From positions 124,001 to 188,000 of the forward strand of contig JAPPAV010000140.1 in assembly GCA_026705345.1 (NCBI GenBank): 64,000 nucleotides of DNA. The letters are read 5' to 3'. Each line of letters begins with the position of its first letter. Positions within the stretch are counted from its first letter, which is position 1. The notes under the pieces were generated by a model. It saw only the letters and a program-made list of their open reading frames with translations, was not told where the DNA came from and searched no databases. Below are positions 46,815-56,586 of this stretch, piece after piece. This stretch comes from Gammaproteobacteria bacterium (GTDB taxonomy: Bacteria; Pseudomonadota; Gammaproteobacteria; Pseudomonadales; Azotimanducaceae). Made by a program: the position numbers and the translations under genes.

Positions 46815-48920
46815 TCACATCGGCGCGAAAGAGACCGAGACCCGGGTGAGATAGACCTCCGTCAAACTCTCGAAGCCGGAGTCGACACCGAACAACAACC
46901 AGATCCGGCCGCTCGGAGAGGCAGACACGGGTTCCGGTATGGATTGGCGCGGGAAGGTCTTTCGTTCCCATCGACGCCGCTGCTCGCAGCTTCGGGAGTT
47001 GGCCATGTTGCCGAGCACCACGGCCTGGTCGCCGCCGTTGGACTGATTTCCGATGTCGATGTTCATCCGCAGGTAGGAGCCTTCGCCGACCGGCTCGACT
47101 TCGGAAGCACCGGCCTTGATCCAGACGCTCTCGCCCGGCGCGCCGCCGACGCCCGCGCAGCGGGCCGGCACGTCGGTGGCGATTTCCGCGGTTGCAGTAA
47201 CGACATAGCGCACGCCGGGCACGAGGCCGCCAACATGGCCCTTGTAGAACATGAAGAGGTCGGCGCTGCGGTTGACCCCGGATAGGAACAGGGCCGACTT
47301 CGACTCCAGCGGTGGCGGGAGCTGCCGGTGGTCGGACGTCAATTCGTAGGGATCCGGGTCGTGCGCCGGGTAGTCGGCGAAGTCGGCGACGAACCCTTGT
47401 GTTCCGCGGTGGAAGTCGGCGGTGAAGGACACGGCATCCGTCGGCTCGCTCGACAGGTTCGTGATCTGGCCGTTGGGGCTTGCAAGCAGGTTGAGCACCG
47501 TGATCGGTTGGTCCGATTCCACCGAGAGCTGCCACCTTCCGGCACCATCGCCGAGCGCCCCTTCGAACCCGTCGCCACCCACCTCTAGCTCCTGCGACGT
47601 GAGTGTCCGCGACGCACCGGGGACAACAGCCAGGGCCACCTCGCCCGTTGACATCGCGCCGAGGTCGTCAATGCCCGTGATCGCCACCTGCGCGGTCGCT
47701 TCGCCCGGGTTGACGAGCCGCAGGCGACTCGCCTGCTCAACTTCGGTGTCGGGATTGAAAATGGCGATGCGGTAAACGCCGCCTTCGCGCGGCACCGTAT
47801 CGTGCATCGCCGTCAGCAGACCGCCGGTCGTCCGGAGGTAGACGAGCACTTCGATGGCGAGGTCGCTCGTCAACTCCAGCCGCCAGTCGCCGTCGCCCAC
47901 ACCCGTGCTCCCGGTCAGGCCTTTCCCGGGGTTGCCCAATTCCAGGTCGTCCGAATTGAAGTGATTTGTCTCGTTCGCGCCGAGGGACATCGCCAGCGGC
48001 TCGTAACCGCGACCCGTGTCGTCGAACGCCGTGATCGATACCTCCCCGGCCACGGCCGAGTGGTTGATCACGCGCACGAAACCCTGACGGCCAAGCGGAT
48101 CGGAAGCGCGTGGAAAAAACGGCACGCCGTGGACTCCGTCGGTCTCGTTGCCCGGGGTCGTCGACAGGTTCGTCAGGAGACCATCCGGGCTCGACAGCAG
48201 GCCGAGCGCAGCGACCGCCTGTTCCGATCGCACGGCAAGCTGCCATTTGCCCGCGCCGTCGCCCAGCGATCCGTCCTGTCCGGCGCCGTTCCCAGACTCC
48301 AGCTCAGACGCGCTATATGTCCTCGCCGCCTGGCTTGGCACATCCACTGTCACCGTATCGGTGCTTCCCGTCCCGTCGGTACCGGTGATGTCCACCGTTG
48401 CGTCAGCCTCGCCAATGTTGACCAGCCGCAACAGGCTCTCCTGGTTCCGGTTGGACCCCGGATTGAAAGTCGCTAGCCGGTGGCCGCCGTCTTCCCACGG
48501 CGCGGTGTCTCGTATCGAGGTGAGAAAGCCGTCGCTCGTGCGGATGTAGGCCAAGACATCGATATCGAGCCCGGTGGCTAGTACGAGGCGCCAGTCCCCT
48601 TCACCCGCACCCGTCGCGCCGGTCAGACCCTCGGCCGGGTTGCCGTTCTCCAGGTCGTCGGAGTTGAAGTGCGCCGTTTCGTTCGCGCCGAGCGACAACG
48701 TCAACGGACCGTAGGACTGCCCGTGGTCGTCGAATGCCTCGATCGACACCGTCCCGGAATCGGGCGAACGGTTGATCACCCGTACCAAGCCCGACCTGCC
48801 CCGCGGGTCCGAGGCCGCCGGGAGGAACGGGATCGCCTGAGGAGACTCCGATGCCGACGCCGCGCCGGCGACGCCGACGGTCGCCTGGGCGAATAGGAGG
48901 GCCACGCCCCGTACCCGCAT
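46815..48920 (-). CDS. Secreted protein with two long internal repeats
   Basis: 701 residues from ATG 48920, giving a signal peptide ([20 protein letters not shown]). Residues about 25-250 and 260-490 are two copies of a unit of roughly 230 residues: the first reads [37 protein letters not shown] and [20 protein letters not shown]-like segments, the second [20 protein letters not shown] and [17 protein letters not shown]. Within each unit are two beta-sandwich-like halves. The last 200 residues ([20 protein letters not shown] onward) form a different domain. No enzyme motif; an exported binding or surface protein is likely. Divergent from the carnitine cluster. Confidence 0.85.
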   Translation of the reverse strand: MRVRGVALLFAQATVGVAGAASASESPQAIPFLPAASDPRGRSGLVRVINRSPDSGTVSIEAFDDHGQSYGPLTLSLGANETAHFNSDDLENGNPAEGLTGATGAGEGDWRLVLATGLDIDVLAYIRTSDGFLTSIRDTAPWEDGGHRLATFNPGSNRNQESLLRLVNIGEADATVDITGTDGTGSTDTVTVDVPSQAARTYSASELESGNGAGQDGSLGDGAGKWQLAVRSEQAVAALGLLSSPDGLLTNLSTTPGNETDGVHGVPFFPRASDPLGRQGFVRVINHSAVAGEVSITAFDDTGRGYEPLAMSLGANETNHFNSDDLELGNPGKGLTGSTGVGDGDWRLELTSDLAIEVLVYLRTTGGLLTAMHDTVPREGGVYRIAIFNPDTEVEQASRLRLVNPGEATAQVAITGIDDLGAMSTGEVALAVVPGASRTLTSQELEVGGDGFEGALGDGAGRWQLSVESDQPITVLNLLASPNGQITNLSSEPTDAVSFTADFHRGTQGFVADFADYPAHDPDPYELTSDHRQLPPPLESKSALFLSGVNRSADLFMFYKGHVGGLVPGVRYVVTATAEIATDVPARCAGVGGAPGESVWIKAGASEVEPVGEGSYLRMNIDIGNQSNGGDQAVVLGNMANSRSCEQRRRWERKTFPRQSIPEPVSASPSGRIWLLFGVDSGFESLTEVYLTRVSVSFAPM

Positions 48921-49107
48921 CCGGAACGCAACCCCACTCCCAGTCTGCCGAGCTGCCGCCAACGATCACAATCCCGTGTTCAGGACCGCCTGTAGTGTAC
49001 GCGTAGCCCCTGCAAGCTTCGGACCTCGACGGAGGCCGCGTCCCGTACCCAAGACATCGATGGGCGGTGTACAGTCCGATGCGCAAGCGCTTGAGGAGGG
49101 CGACGAT

Positions 49108-49995
49108 ATGAACTCCGAAGTCGTGATCACCTGCGCGGTGACCGGGGCCGGCGACACCCTCGGCAAGCACCCCGACATTCCCGTGACGCCAGCCGAGATC
49201 GCCGCTTCCGCCCTCGACGCCGCCAAGGCCGGCGCGGCGATCGTGCATTGCCATGTCCGCGATCCGGCCACTGGCAAGGGCTGCCGGGACGTCGCCCTCT
49301 ACCGGGAGGTGGTGGCGCGGATCCGCGAAAGCGAGACCGACGTCGTCATCAACCTCACCGCCGGAATGGGCGGCGACCTGGTGATCGGTCCCGACGACAC
49401 CCCCACCGCGTTCGGCGAGGACACGGATCTCGTCGGCGCGGTCGAGCGGCTCCCGCACGTCGAGGAACTGCTGCCCGAGATCTGCTCATTGGACTGCGGC
49501 TCGTACAACTTCGGGGAAGGCAGTCTCGTCTATGTTTCGACGCCAGACATGCTCCGCCGGGGCGCGCTCCGGATTCGCGAACTCGGCGTCAAGCCGGAAC
49601 TGGAGATCTTCGACACCGGCCACCTGAGCTTCACCCTGCAGATGCTCGGCGAGGATCTGCTCGACGAACCGCCGCTCTTCCAGCTCTGTTTCGGCATCCC
49701 CTGGGCAGCGCCGGCAGATGTCGGTGTATTCAAGGCCTGCGTCGATATGCTGCCACCCGGCGCCAACTGGACGGCTTTCGCCATCAGCCGCAACCAAATG
49801 CCCTTCGCCGCGCAATCCGTGTTGCTTGGCGGCCATGTCAGAGTGGGCCTTGAGGACAACCTGTACCTGTCGCGCGGCGTGTTCGCCAGCAACGCGCAGT
49901 TGGTCGAGCGGGCTCGGAACATCGTGGAGATGCTCGGCGCCCGGGTCCTGGGTCCCGACGAAGCCCGGGCCAAGTTCGGCCTCCGCCAGCGCTGA
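49108..49995 (+). CDS. Beta-keto acid cleavage enzyme (BKACE), probably 3-dehydrocarnitine
   Basis: 295 residues from ATG 49108, with GAGGAGGG seven bases upstream; an in-frame upstream extension lacks similarity. This DUF849-family enzyme condenses a beta-keto acid with acetyl-CoA and cleaves it. The zinc-binding HCHVRDP motif is at residues 47-53; [21 protein letters not shown] and [11 protein letters not shown] are further family landmarks. The next gene is a carnitine-dehydrogenase-like enzyme, so the substrate is most likely 3-dehydrocarnitine, giving betainyl-CoA and acetoacetate. First gene of a five-gene operon (49108-55016). Confidence 0.9.
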   Translation: MNSEVVITCAVTGAGDTLGKHPDIPVTPAEIAASALDAAKAGAAIVHCHVRDPATGKGCRDVALYREVVARIRESETDVVINLTAGMGGDLVIGPDDTPTAFGEDTDLVGAVERLPHVEELLPEICSLDCGSYNFGEGSLVYVSTPDMLRRGALRIRELGVKPELEIFDTGHLSFTLQMLGEDLLDEPPLFQLCFGIPWAAPADVGVFKACVDMLPPGANWTAFAISRNQMPFAAQSVLLGGHVRVGLEDNLYLSRGVFASNAQLVERARNIVEMLGARVLGPDEARAKFGLRQR

Positions 49996-50010
49996 CAGGT
50001 CGAGGTCGTT

Positions 50011-50994
50011 TTGACCGAGCGCGTCGAGACCTTGGCCGTCATCGGCGCCGGCGTGATCGGCGCCGGTTGGACCGCCCGGGCCCTGGCCCAGGGACTCGAT
50101 GTGGTTGCATGGGACATTTCGCCGCGTTGGGAGAGCCGGCTCCGCTCTGCCGTGGACAACGCTTGGCCCGCCCTCGAAAGGCTGGGCCTTCATCCCGACG
50201 CCAGCACGGCCCGGCTGCGTTGTGCCGAGACCCTGGCGGATGCCTGCCGAAACGCCGAGTTCGTGCAAGAGAGTGCGCCGGAGCGTCTCGACCTAAAGCG
50301 CGGTTTGATGGCGCGGATCGACGGCGCCACGGACCCCGACGTACCGATCGCCTCAAGTACATCCGGCCTATTGCCGACCGCTCTGCAGGCCGATTGCCAA
50401 CACCCGGAGCGGGTCGTGGTCGGCCATCCGTTCAATCCCGTCTACCTGCTGCCCCTCGTGGAAGTCCTTGGCGGCAAGCAAACGGCCCCGGAATGCATCG
50501 ACCAGGCGACGGCTTTCTACACCGGCCTCGGCATGCACCCCTTGAAGGTGCGCAACGAAATCGACGGCTTCCTGTCCGACCGCCTGCAGGAGGCCCTGTG
50601 GCGGGAAGCGTTGCACCTCGTCGACGACGACATCGCGACCACCGAGGAACTCGATGCCGCGATCACGTTCGGGCCGGGTTTGCGGTGGGCGGTCATGGGC
50701 ACGTGTCTCGCCTACCACATGGCCGGCGGCGATGGCGGCATGCGCCATTTCATGCGCCAGTTCGGTCCGACGTTGGAAGCACCTTGGACACGACTCGAAG
50801 CTCCCGAACTGACCGACGATCTAATCCATAAGGTCGCGTCCGGCACACAACGGCAAGCCGCGGGACGCACCGTGAAGGAACTCGAGCGGTTGCGGGACGA
50901 CTGCCTCGTTTCCATCATGGAAGCACTGCGCAAACATGGCGTTGGTGCCGGCAGGACGCTCGCCGACCACCAAGCGCGCCTAGACACCGAGTAG
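50011..50994 (+). CDS. L-carnitine 3-dehydrogenase
   Basis: 327 residues from TTG 50011 with GAGGT six bases upstream. N-terminal Rossmann fold [20 protein letters not shown] (GxGxxGxG). The middle and C-terminus follow the 3-hydroxyacyl-CoA-dehydrogenase fold: [29 protein letters not shown], and the carnitine-dehydrogenase-like stretch [20 protein letters not shown] with [14 protein letters not shown]. It oxidises carnitine to 3-dehydrocarnitine with NAD+. Some carnitine dehydrogenases are fused to a betainyl-CoA thioesterase; this one ends at the usual unfused length. It follows the BKACE gene by 15 bases. Confidence 0.88.
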   Translation: MTERVETLAVIGAGVIGAGWTARALAQGLDVVAWDISPRWESRLRSAVDNAWPALERLGLHPDASTARLRCAETLADACRNAEFVQESAPERLDLKRGLMARIDGATDPDVPIASSTSGLLPTALQADCQHPERVVVGHPFNPVYLLPLVEVLGGKQTAPECIDQATAFYTGLGMHPLKVRNEIDGFLSDRLQEALWREALHLVDDDIATTEELDAAITFGPGLRWAVMGTCLAYHMAGGDGGMRHFMRQFGPTLEAPWTRLEAPELTDDLIHKVASGTQRQAAGRTVKELERLRDDCLVSIMEALRKHGVGAGRTLADHQARLDTE

Positions 50995-51004
50995 GAGGCG
51001 CGGC

Positions 51005-52165
51005 ATGGACTTCGGACTCACAAGCGAACAGCAGCTGGTCGTCGACACCGTACGCGACTTCGTCGAGCGTGAACTCTACCCCCACGAGGAGGCGGTGGAG
51101 CGGACCGGTCGCGTGCCCCCGGAGCTTGGCGAGTCGATTAGGCGCAAGGTCATCGAACTCGGCTTCTATGCGCCGAATCTGCCGGTCGAGGCGGGTGGCG
51201 GCGGGCTCGACCAGGTGACCTTCACGCTGCTCGAACGGGAACTCGGCCGCGCATCCATGGCGCTGACCGTGTTCTGGGGCCGACCGTCCGGGATCCTCTT
51301 GGCCTGCAACGCCGAGCAGCGCGAACGCTACCTCCTTCCCAGTGCCCGGGGCGAGCGACTCGATGCGCTGGCGATGACGGAACCCGGTGCCGGTTCGGAC
51401 GTGCGCGGCATGCAGTGCTCAGCGCGTCCCGACGGCGACGACTGGATCTTGAACGGCACCAAGCACTTCATCTCCCATGCCGACGTCGCGGACTTCGTCA
51501 TCGTGTTCGTGGCCACCGGCGAGGAGGACACGGCGCGCGGTCCAGCGAAGCTCATCACCTGTTTCCTGGTGGATCGGGGCACGCCCGGCTTCGACATCCG
51601 CCCCGGCTACGACTCGGTCTCGCACCGCGGCTACCACAACGCGGTTCTCGCATTCGAGGATTGCCGACTGCCTTGTGCGCAGATTCTCGGCGAACCGCAC
51701 CGGGGATTCGACCTGGCCAACGACTGGCTCTTCGGTACCCGGCTGACCGTCGCCGCCATGTGCGTCGGCCGGGCCCGGCGCGCCTTCGACCTAGCCCTTG
51801 CCTACGCCGCCGAACGCGAACAGTTCGGGCAGCCGATCGGCAAGTTCCAGGGCGTTTCGTTCAAGCTCGCCGACATGGTCACCGAGATCGATGCGGCGGA
51901 CTGGATGACGCTCGCCGCCGCCTGGCGCCTGGACCGCGGCCTGCCGGCGAACCGGGAGATTGCCTCCGCCAAGCTCTACGCTTCCGAGATGCTGGCCCGG
52001 GTCACCGACGAGGCGGTGCAGATCCACGGCGGCATGGGCCTGATGAGCGACCTCCCGCTGGCAAGGTTCTGGCGGGACGCCCGGGTCGAACGAATCTGGG
52101 ACGGCACGTCCGAGATTCAACGTCATATCATCGGGCGCGAGTTGCTGCGCCCGTTGGGTGCCTAG
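51005..52165 (+). CDS. Acyl-CoA dehydrogenase, probably gamma-butyrobetainyl-CoA
   Basis: 386 residues. FAD-binding LAMTEPGAGSDVRGMQC, the C-terminal REQFGQPIGKFQGVSFKLAD and EIQRHIIGRELLRP place it in the acyl-CoA dehydrogenase family; its N-terminus (MDFGLTSEQQLVVDTVRDFV) is typical. In medium-chain enzymes the catalytic Glu lies in a YEGTSEIQ-like motif; here the sequence is WDGTSEIQ, so Asp replaces Glu at that spot, and I see no Glu at the alternative helix-G position. By context, flanked by carnitine dehydrogenase and a CaiD homologue, the substrate is likely gamma-butyrobetainyl-CoA, oxidised to crotonobetainyl-CoA. Confidence 0.85.
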   Translation: MDFGLTSEQQLVVDTVRDFVERELYPHEEAVERTGRVPPELGESIRRKVIELGFYAPNLPVEAGGGGLDQVTFTLLERELGRASMALTVFWGRPSGILLACNAEQRERYLLPSARGERLDALAMTEPGAGSDVRGMQCSARPDGDDWILNGTKHFISHADVADFVIVFVATGEEDTARGPAKLITCFLVDRGTPGFDIRPGYDSVSHRGYHNAVLAFEDCRLPCAQILGEPHRGFDLANDWLFGTRLTVAAMCVGRARRAFDLALAYAAEREQFGQPIGKFQGVSFKLADMVTEIDAADWMTLAAAWRLDRGLPANREIASAKLYASEMLARVTDEAVQIHGGMGLMSDLPLARFWRDARVERIWDGTSEIQRHIIGRELLRPLGA

Positions 52166-52167
52166 CG

Positions 52168-54237
52168 ATGGGCCGGCCAGCGAGGCGACTCGCGCGGTTG
52201 CTGTCGCCGCGCACCATCGCCGTGATCGGCGGAACGCCTGCCGCACGCGTCGTCGAGCAATGCAACCGGATGGGCTTCGGGGGCCCGGTCTGGCCGGTAC
52301 ATCCGAGCCGAGACGAGGTGGCGGGTAGACCGGTTTTCCGGTCGGTCGCGGACCTCCCCGAAGCCCCGGATGCCGCCTTCGTCGGCGTGAACCGCCATGC
52401 CACGGTGGATGCCGTGGCGGACCTCGCGGCATGCGGGGCCGGCGGCGCGGTCTGCTACGCCGCCGGCTTCCTCGAGGCCAAGGACGGCGCAAAGCTGCAG
52501 CAAGAGCTCGTCGAGGCAGCCTCGGGGATGCCGATCATCGGGCCGAACTGCTATGGCGCAATCAACTTCCTCGACGGTGCGCCGCTGTGGCCGGACCAGC
52601 ACGGCGGCCTGCGGCTTGGCCCGTCTGCCCGCGGTGTCGCGATCGTCACCCAATCCTCCAACATCGCCATCAGCATCACCATGCAGCGACGCGGATTGCC
52701 GGTCGCCTACGTGGTCACCGCCGGCAACCAGGCCCAGCTTGGCGTGGCCGAACTGGCGGGGGCTCTCCTCGACGACGATCGCGTCAGTGCGATCGGACTG
52801 CACATCGAAGGGTTCGAATCGGTTCCCGCCTACGAGGATCTGGCTCGCAGCGCGCGGCAGCGCCGGGTGCCGGTCGCGGTCGTGAAGGTCGGTCGGTCGA
52901 CGCGGGGGAGCGCGGCAGCGCTGACCCACACGGCATCCATCGCGGGCTCCGATGCCGGTGCCGACGCTTTCCTGCGACGCTTAGGATTCGCCCGCGCGAA
53001 CGGCATCCCCGAGCTCTTGGAAACGTTGAAGCTACTGCATGTCCACGGCCCGTTGGATGGGCCCCGGTTGGGCGCGATGTGCTGTTCCGGCGGGGAAGCG
53101 AGCATCGTCGCGGACGCTGCGGAAGAGGCCGGTGTCGTGCTTCCCGAATTGACGACCCGACATGCCGATGACGTCGCCGAAACGGTGCATCCGCTGGTCA
53201 CGGTGGCGAATCCTTTCGACTACCACACGTTCAGTTGGGGCGATTCGGATGCGCTTACCAAGACCTTCACCACTTTCGCCCGGGACACCTACGACGCGAC
53301 GCTCCTGATGCTGGACTTCCCGCGACCGGACCGCTGTGCCGACGACGATTGGGATGTGACGCTTCAAGCCTTTGAACGTGCAATGCACGACACCGGGCGC
53401 AAGGGCATCGTCGCCGCGACGCTCGCCGAGAACCTCCCCGAGCACCGTGCCCGGGCGTTGATCGATCGTGGCCTCGCGCCGCTCGGCGGCATCCGCGAAG
53501 CCCTTGGCGCCGTGAAGGGCGCGGCAATGATCGCCGCCGCATGGAGCGAGGGCGAATACCACCCACTCCTACCCGTCTCGTGCACGTCCGGCGATGCGGT
53601 CGCGTTGGACGAGGCGACATCGAAGCGGCTGCTTTCCGAGTACAGCGTGGCGGTTCCCGAAGGGTCCGTCGTCCAAGATGCCGAGACCGCCGTTGACTTC
53701 GCCGGGTCGCTCGGCGGCAGCGTCGCAGTCAAGGCCCTCGGCGTCGCACACAAGACCGAGTGCGGCGCGGTTCGCACGGGCCTGTCCGACCCCGACGACA
53801 TTCGGGTGGCGGCCCGGGATCTGCTCGCCCTCGGAAACGGGATCCTCGTCGAACGTTTCGAGGCGGGCGCCGTTGTCGAGTTGATCGTCGGCATCACCCG
53901 GGACACCCAACTCGGGCTCATGCTCACGATCGGATCGGGGGGCGTGCTCGTCGAGCTGCTCGCCGATACCGCTACCCTGCTCCTGCCCGTGGGCGAATCG
54001 GACGTGCGAAGAGCCCTGGCCGATCTTCGCTGCGCGCCGTTGTTGCAGGGTCATCGGGGTCGCGAGGCAGCGGACGTGGACGCCGCCGTGGACGCAGTTC
54101 TCGGTATTGCCCGGTTCGCCGTGGACCACCAGGCCTCGCTGGAGGAGTTGGACGTCAACCCACTGGCCGTCGCTCCCGAAGGTCGCGGGGCTCGGGCGCT
54201 CGACGCCCTGGTGCGCCTACGGAGCAGCGCAGCGTGA
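52168..54237 (+). CDS. NDP-forming acyl-CoA synthetase (acetate--CoA ligase family)
   Basis: 689 residues from ATG 52168, two bases after the dehydrogenase stop. Residues 10-130 are the CoA-binding domain (LSPRTIAVIGGTPAARVVEQ), 130-450 the succinyl-CoA-synthetase-like part (GPNCYGAINF, VAIVTQSSNIAISITMQRRG), and about 470-689 an ATP-grasp domain (VAVPEGSVV, VAVKALGVAHKTECGAVRTG, LGLMLTIGSGGVLVELL). The family makes or breaks acyl-CoA thioesters with ATP/ADP, often reversibly. Possible roles here: activate gamma-butyrobetaine or crotonobetaine, or convert betainyl-CoA to betaine with ATP gain. It overlaps caiD by four bases (GTGA). Confidence 0.9.
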   Translation: MGRPARRLARLLSPRTIAVIGGTPAARVVEQCNRMGFGGPVWPVHPSRDEVAGRPVFRSVADLPEAPDAAFVGVNRHATVDAVADLAACGAGGAVCYAAGFLEAKDGAKLQQELVEAASGMPIIGPNCYGAINFLDGAPLWPDQHGGLRLGPSARGVAIVTQSSNIAISITMQRRGLPVAYVVTAGNQAQLGVAELAGALLDDDRVSAIGLHIEGFESVPAYEDLARSARQRRVPVAVVKVGRSTRGSAAALTHTASIAGSDAGADAFLRRLGFARANGIPELLETLKLLHVHGPLDGPRLGAMCCSGGEASIVADAAEEAGVVLPELTTRHADDVAETVHPLVTVANPFDYHTFSWGDSDALTKTFTTFARDTYDATLLMLDFPRPDRCADDDWDVTLQAFERAMHDTGRKGIVAATLAENLPEHRARALIDRGLAPLGGIREALGAVKGAAMIAAAWSEGEYHPLLPVSCTSGDAVALDEATSKRLLSEYSVAVPEGSVVQDAETAVDFAGSLGGSVAVKALGVAHKTECGAVRTGLSDPDDIRVAARDLLALGNGILVERFEAGAVVELIVGITRDTQLGLMLTIGSGGVLVELLADTATLLLPVGESDVRRALADLRCAPLLQGHRGREAADVDAAVDAVLGIARFAVDHQASLEELDVNPLAVAPEGRGARALDALVRLRSSAA

Positions 54238-55016
54238 GCGCCCCTTTGAAAACCCGCACCGAGGGCGGCGTCCTCGAAGTCGTCCTTGACCGGCCCAAGG
54301 CGAATGCCATCGATCTCGCCACCAGCCGACTCATGGGCGAGATCTTCGAGCGATTCCGCGACGACGCGGCGTTGCGTGTCGCCATCGTCACCGGCGCCGG
54401 CGAAAGGTTCTTCAGCGCGGGTTGGGACCTCAAGGCGGCAGCCGACGGCGATCCCGTGGATGGCGACTACGGACCCGGCGGGTTCGGCGGCATGCAGGAA
54501 TTGCCCGACCTGAACAAGCCCCTCATCGCCGCCGTCAACGGCATGGCGGTCGGCGGCGGCTGGGAACTCGCGCTGTCCTGCGACCTGATCATCGCGTCCA
54601 AGACGGCAACCTTCGCCCTGCCCGAAATCCGTGCCGGCACCCTCGCGGATGCGGCGTCCATCAAGCTGCCCAAGCGAATTCCCTACCACGTGGCCATGGA
54701 CCTCCTGCTCACCGGCCGTTCGATGGATGCCGACGAAGCCCACCGTTGGGGCGTGGTCAACGAGGTCGTCGAACCCGAGGCAATGCTCGAACGCGCCTGG
54801 GGAATCGCGCGCCAACTCGCGGACGGTCCGCCCCTGGTCTTCGCCGCCATCAAGGAGTTGGTACGCGAAGCCGAAAGCCTGCGCGCCCAGGAAGCGCTGC
54901 GCCGGGTGGGCAAGCGTGAATTCCCCACCGTGGATCGGCTCTACGACAGCGAAGACCAGCTCGAAGGGGCGCGCGCGTTCGCGGAGAAACGCAACCCCAA
55001 GTGGAAGGGACATTGA
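54234..55016 (+). CDS. caiD: Carnitinyl-CoA dehydratase (CaiD-like)
   Basis: 260 residues from GTG 54234, overlapping the previous stop (GTGA). Crotonase fold with unusually close match to E. coli CaiD as I recall it: LDRPKANAID at the start, FSAGWDLKAAADG, YGPGGFGGMQEL, AAVNGMAVGGGWELALSCD, and the ending EDQLEGARAFAEKRNPKWKG. CaiD interconverts crotonobetainyl-CoA and carnitinyl-CoA. Here it would hydrate the product of the acyl-CoA dehydrogenase, linking gamma-butyrobetaine to carnitine and the downstream cleavage. The segment PEIRAGTLADAASIKLPK differs from the usual SGG-containing loop of other crotonases, as expected for this subgroup. Confidence 0.85.
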   Translation: MSAPLKTRTEGGVLEVVLDRPKANAIDLATSRLMGEIFERFRDDAALRVAIVTGAGERFFSAGWDLKAAADGDPVDGDYGPGGFGGMQELPDLNKPLIAAVNGMAVGGGWELALSCDLIIASKTATFALPEIRAGTLADAASIKLPKRIPYHVAMDLLLTGRSMDADEAHRWGVVNEVVEPEAMLERAWGIARQLADGPPLVFAAIKELVREAESLRAQEALRRVGKREFPTVDRLYDSEDQLEGARAFAEKRNPKWKGH

Positions 55017-55057
55017 ACGGATCCGTTGGACGAATCTGCGACCAAAACACGGGCGAC

Positions 55058-55094
55058 CGCGCGCCCTAGCGGGCGCGATAGGGTCGCCCCTACG
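55058..55094. repeat. GTAGGGG-type intergenic repeat
   Basis: A 37-base unit CGCGCGCCCTAGCGGGCGCG followed by ATAGGGTCGCCCCTACG, reverse orientation. It closely matches the reverse complement of 38877-38913 and a diverged copy at 61511-61545. The stop codon of the minus-strand sulfotransferase gene (55090-55092) is inside the CGTAGGGG end. Confidence 0.85.
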
Positions 55095-55716
55095 TTGTCT
55101 CGTAGCCGAAAACCTCGAAATCCCGGCGGTAGAACGCGGTCACGGCGGCCACTAGTTCGTCGTCGTAGTAGCTCCCGAACGCATCGTGGTCGGTGGTGTT
55201 GCTTCGCTCTAGGCCGCGCTCGGCAATGCCGATCTGCCCGCAGATCGCGGCGAAGGATTCGTCCAACGTTTCGTAGCGACCGACGCAGTCCATGCCGAGC
55301 CTCCCGGCCTCGTCCAGAAGCATGTCGACCTGGGGTCGGACCAGTACGCGTTGCCGGAACCGGGGGACCGTCAGCGCGCGTTTCATGAATGCCGTCTCAC
55401 CACCGCGATAGCCGGGGTTGCGCTTGTTGAGCATGGCGCAAACGGACACGAAGCGATCGTACGGGTTTCGAACGAAGGCGAACTTGAAGTAGTCGCGCCA
55501 GACCGTGGACGGCAAACTCGCTTGCACCTGTCTCAACGTGAGGTGGCCGTGATTGAACCGGGCTAGCGCCGCCACCGGCATCCGCACCTCGGCGGTTAGC
55601 GACTGCTGCTGCCAGTCGTCGTCGCCAAGCACGGGGCCGAGCGCCGTCCGGATGGCATGCGTACCCGTTCTCGGCACCGCGAAGAAGATGAACCGGTGCC
55701 GGTGCGAGACGATCAC
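55090..55716 (-). CDS. Sulfotransferase family 2-like protein
   Basis: 208 residues from GTG 55716, overlapping the upstream PhyH stop by four bases (GTGA). HRFIFFAVPRTGTHAIRTAL is the PAPS 5'-phosphosulfate-binding loop (P-R-T-G-T-H) and FKFAFVRNPYDRFVSVCAML is the 3'-phosphate region, as in PF03567-type sulfotransferases. Length is at the small end of the family. The acceptor is unknown. Coupled to a PhyH-like oxygenase, it could sulfate a hydroxylated product. The TAG stop lies in an intergenic repeat. Transcribed against the carnitine operon. Confidence 0.85.
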   Translation of the reverse strand: MIVSHRHRFIFFAVPRTGTHAIRTALGPVLGDDDWQQQSLTAEVRMPVAALARFNHGHLTLRQVQASLPSTVWRDYFKFAFVRNPYDRFVSVCAMLNKRNPGYRGGETAFMKRALTVPRFRQRVLVRPQVDMLLDEAGRLGMDCVGRYETLDESFAAICGQIGIAERGLERSNTTDHDAFGSYYDDELVAAVTAFYRRDFEVFGYETT

Positions 55717-56528
55717 GGACCGGCGAGCCCCATTGTCTGTCGAACCTGGCGATCCAGTTCCTGCTGTCGAGCCACGGTCGCGGGTTCGAGATCGACGGTT
55801 GCCGGCGTGTCCTCTCCGAAGTGTCCGTGGGTGTCGACGCCGCTCACGAGAATTGCGGTGTCGCGATCATGCCGGGTCTGGCGCATGTGCGTCGCTAAGT
55901 ACTGAGCATTGAAGCCGATGCGCCGGTCGCTGCTCTCGTTGGGAAGGGAGGCGTGCAAGGTCCAGCCGTGGTGGAAGGATGCCTCGCCTGGCAATAGCTC
56001 GCAGAAGACGGCATTGCTCTCGTCGACCCCCTCGACGGTCTGGCCTTGGTAGAGCACGTTCGAGTCGTCTGGCGCTAAGGAGTGGCTGCGGCGTCCGAAC
56101 CGGTGGCTACCGGGAACCATCCGCATCCCGCCACTCGATTCGTTGGCAGCCGACAAGGCAACCCACATCGACACCTGGTCCTCGCCGTCGAGGCCCCAAT
56201 AGGCGAGATCCTGGTGCCAGCTAACGTGAGACGACGAATGCGGCTCCTTGACGATGTAGGTGCCGTTCCAAAGAAGGACATCGGGGCCGATCAACGCATT
56301 CACGACGGCGAGCACGCGCGGATGCGTGGCAAGTTCCATGGGCGAGCGGAGGATAGTGTAGACCTTGCCCTGGTAGTGAAGATCGCCAAAGGATCGCTCC
56401 GCCCGCTCCATCCGCCGACGGTGCGCAAGCGTTTGTGTTTCGTCGAGGATGCGCACCGGCGACAGGAAACCGTCCCGCGCGAACCGTTCCCGCCAATCGT
56501 CGGCGGCGTTGGATTCCGACTGCTTCAT
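55713..56528 (-). CDS. Phytanoyl-CoA dioxygenase (PhyH)-family oxygenase
   Basis: 271 residues. The H-x-D motif is in HVSWHQDLAYWGLDG near residue 108, SSGGMRMVPGSHRFG is the PhyH signature, and SFHHGWTLHASLPNESSDRR supplies the distal His and 2-oxoglutarate Arg. These features define an intact Fe(II)/2-oxoglutarate oxygenase. Its product gene overlaps a sulfotransferase gene, and the pair is flanked on both sides by plus-strand carnitine/CoA genes. Substrate unknown; involvement in quaternary-amine metabolism is only suggested by position. Confidence 0.9.
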   Translation of the reverse strand: MKQSESNAADDWRERFARDGFLSPVRILDETQTLAHRRRMERAERSFGDLHYQGKVYTILRSPMELATHPRVLAVVNALIGPDVLLWNGTYIVKEPHSSSHVSWHQDLAYWGLDGEDQVSMWVALSAANESSGGMRMVPGSHRFGRRSHSLAPDDSNVLYQGQTVEGVDESNAVFCELLPGEASFHHGWTLHASLPNESSDRRIGFNAQYLATHMRQTRHDRDTAILVSGVDTHGHFGEDTPATVDLEPATVARQQELDRQVRQTMGLAGP

Positions 56529-56586
56529 GGTGACTCACCGGTCGACGCCAACACCGCGATGATCGCGCCATGGACATTGGACACGC

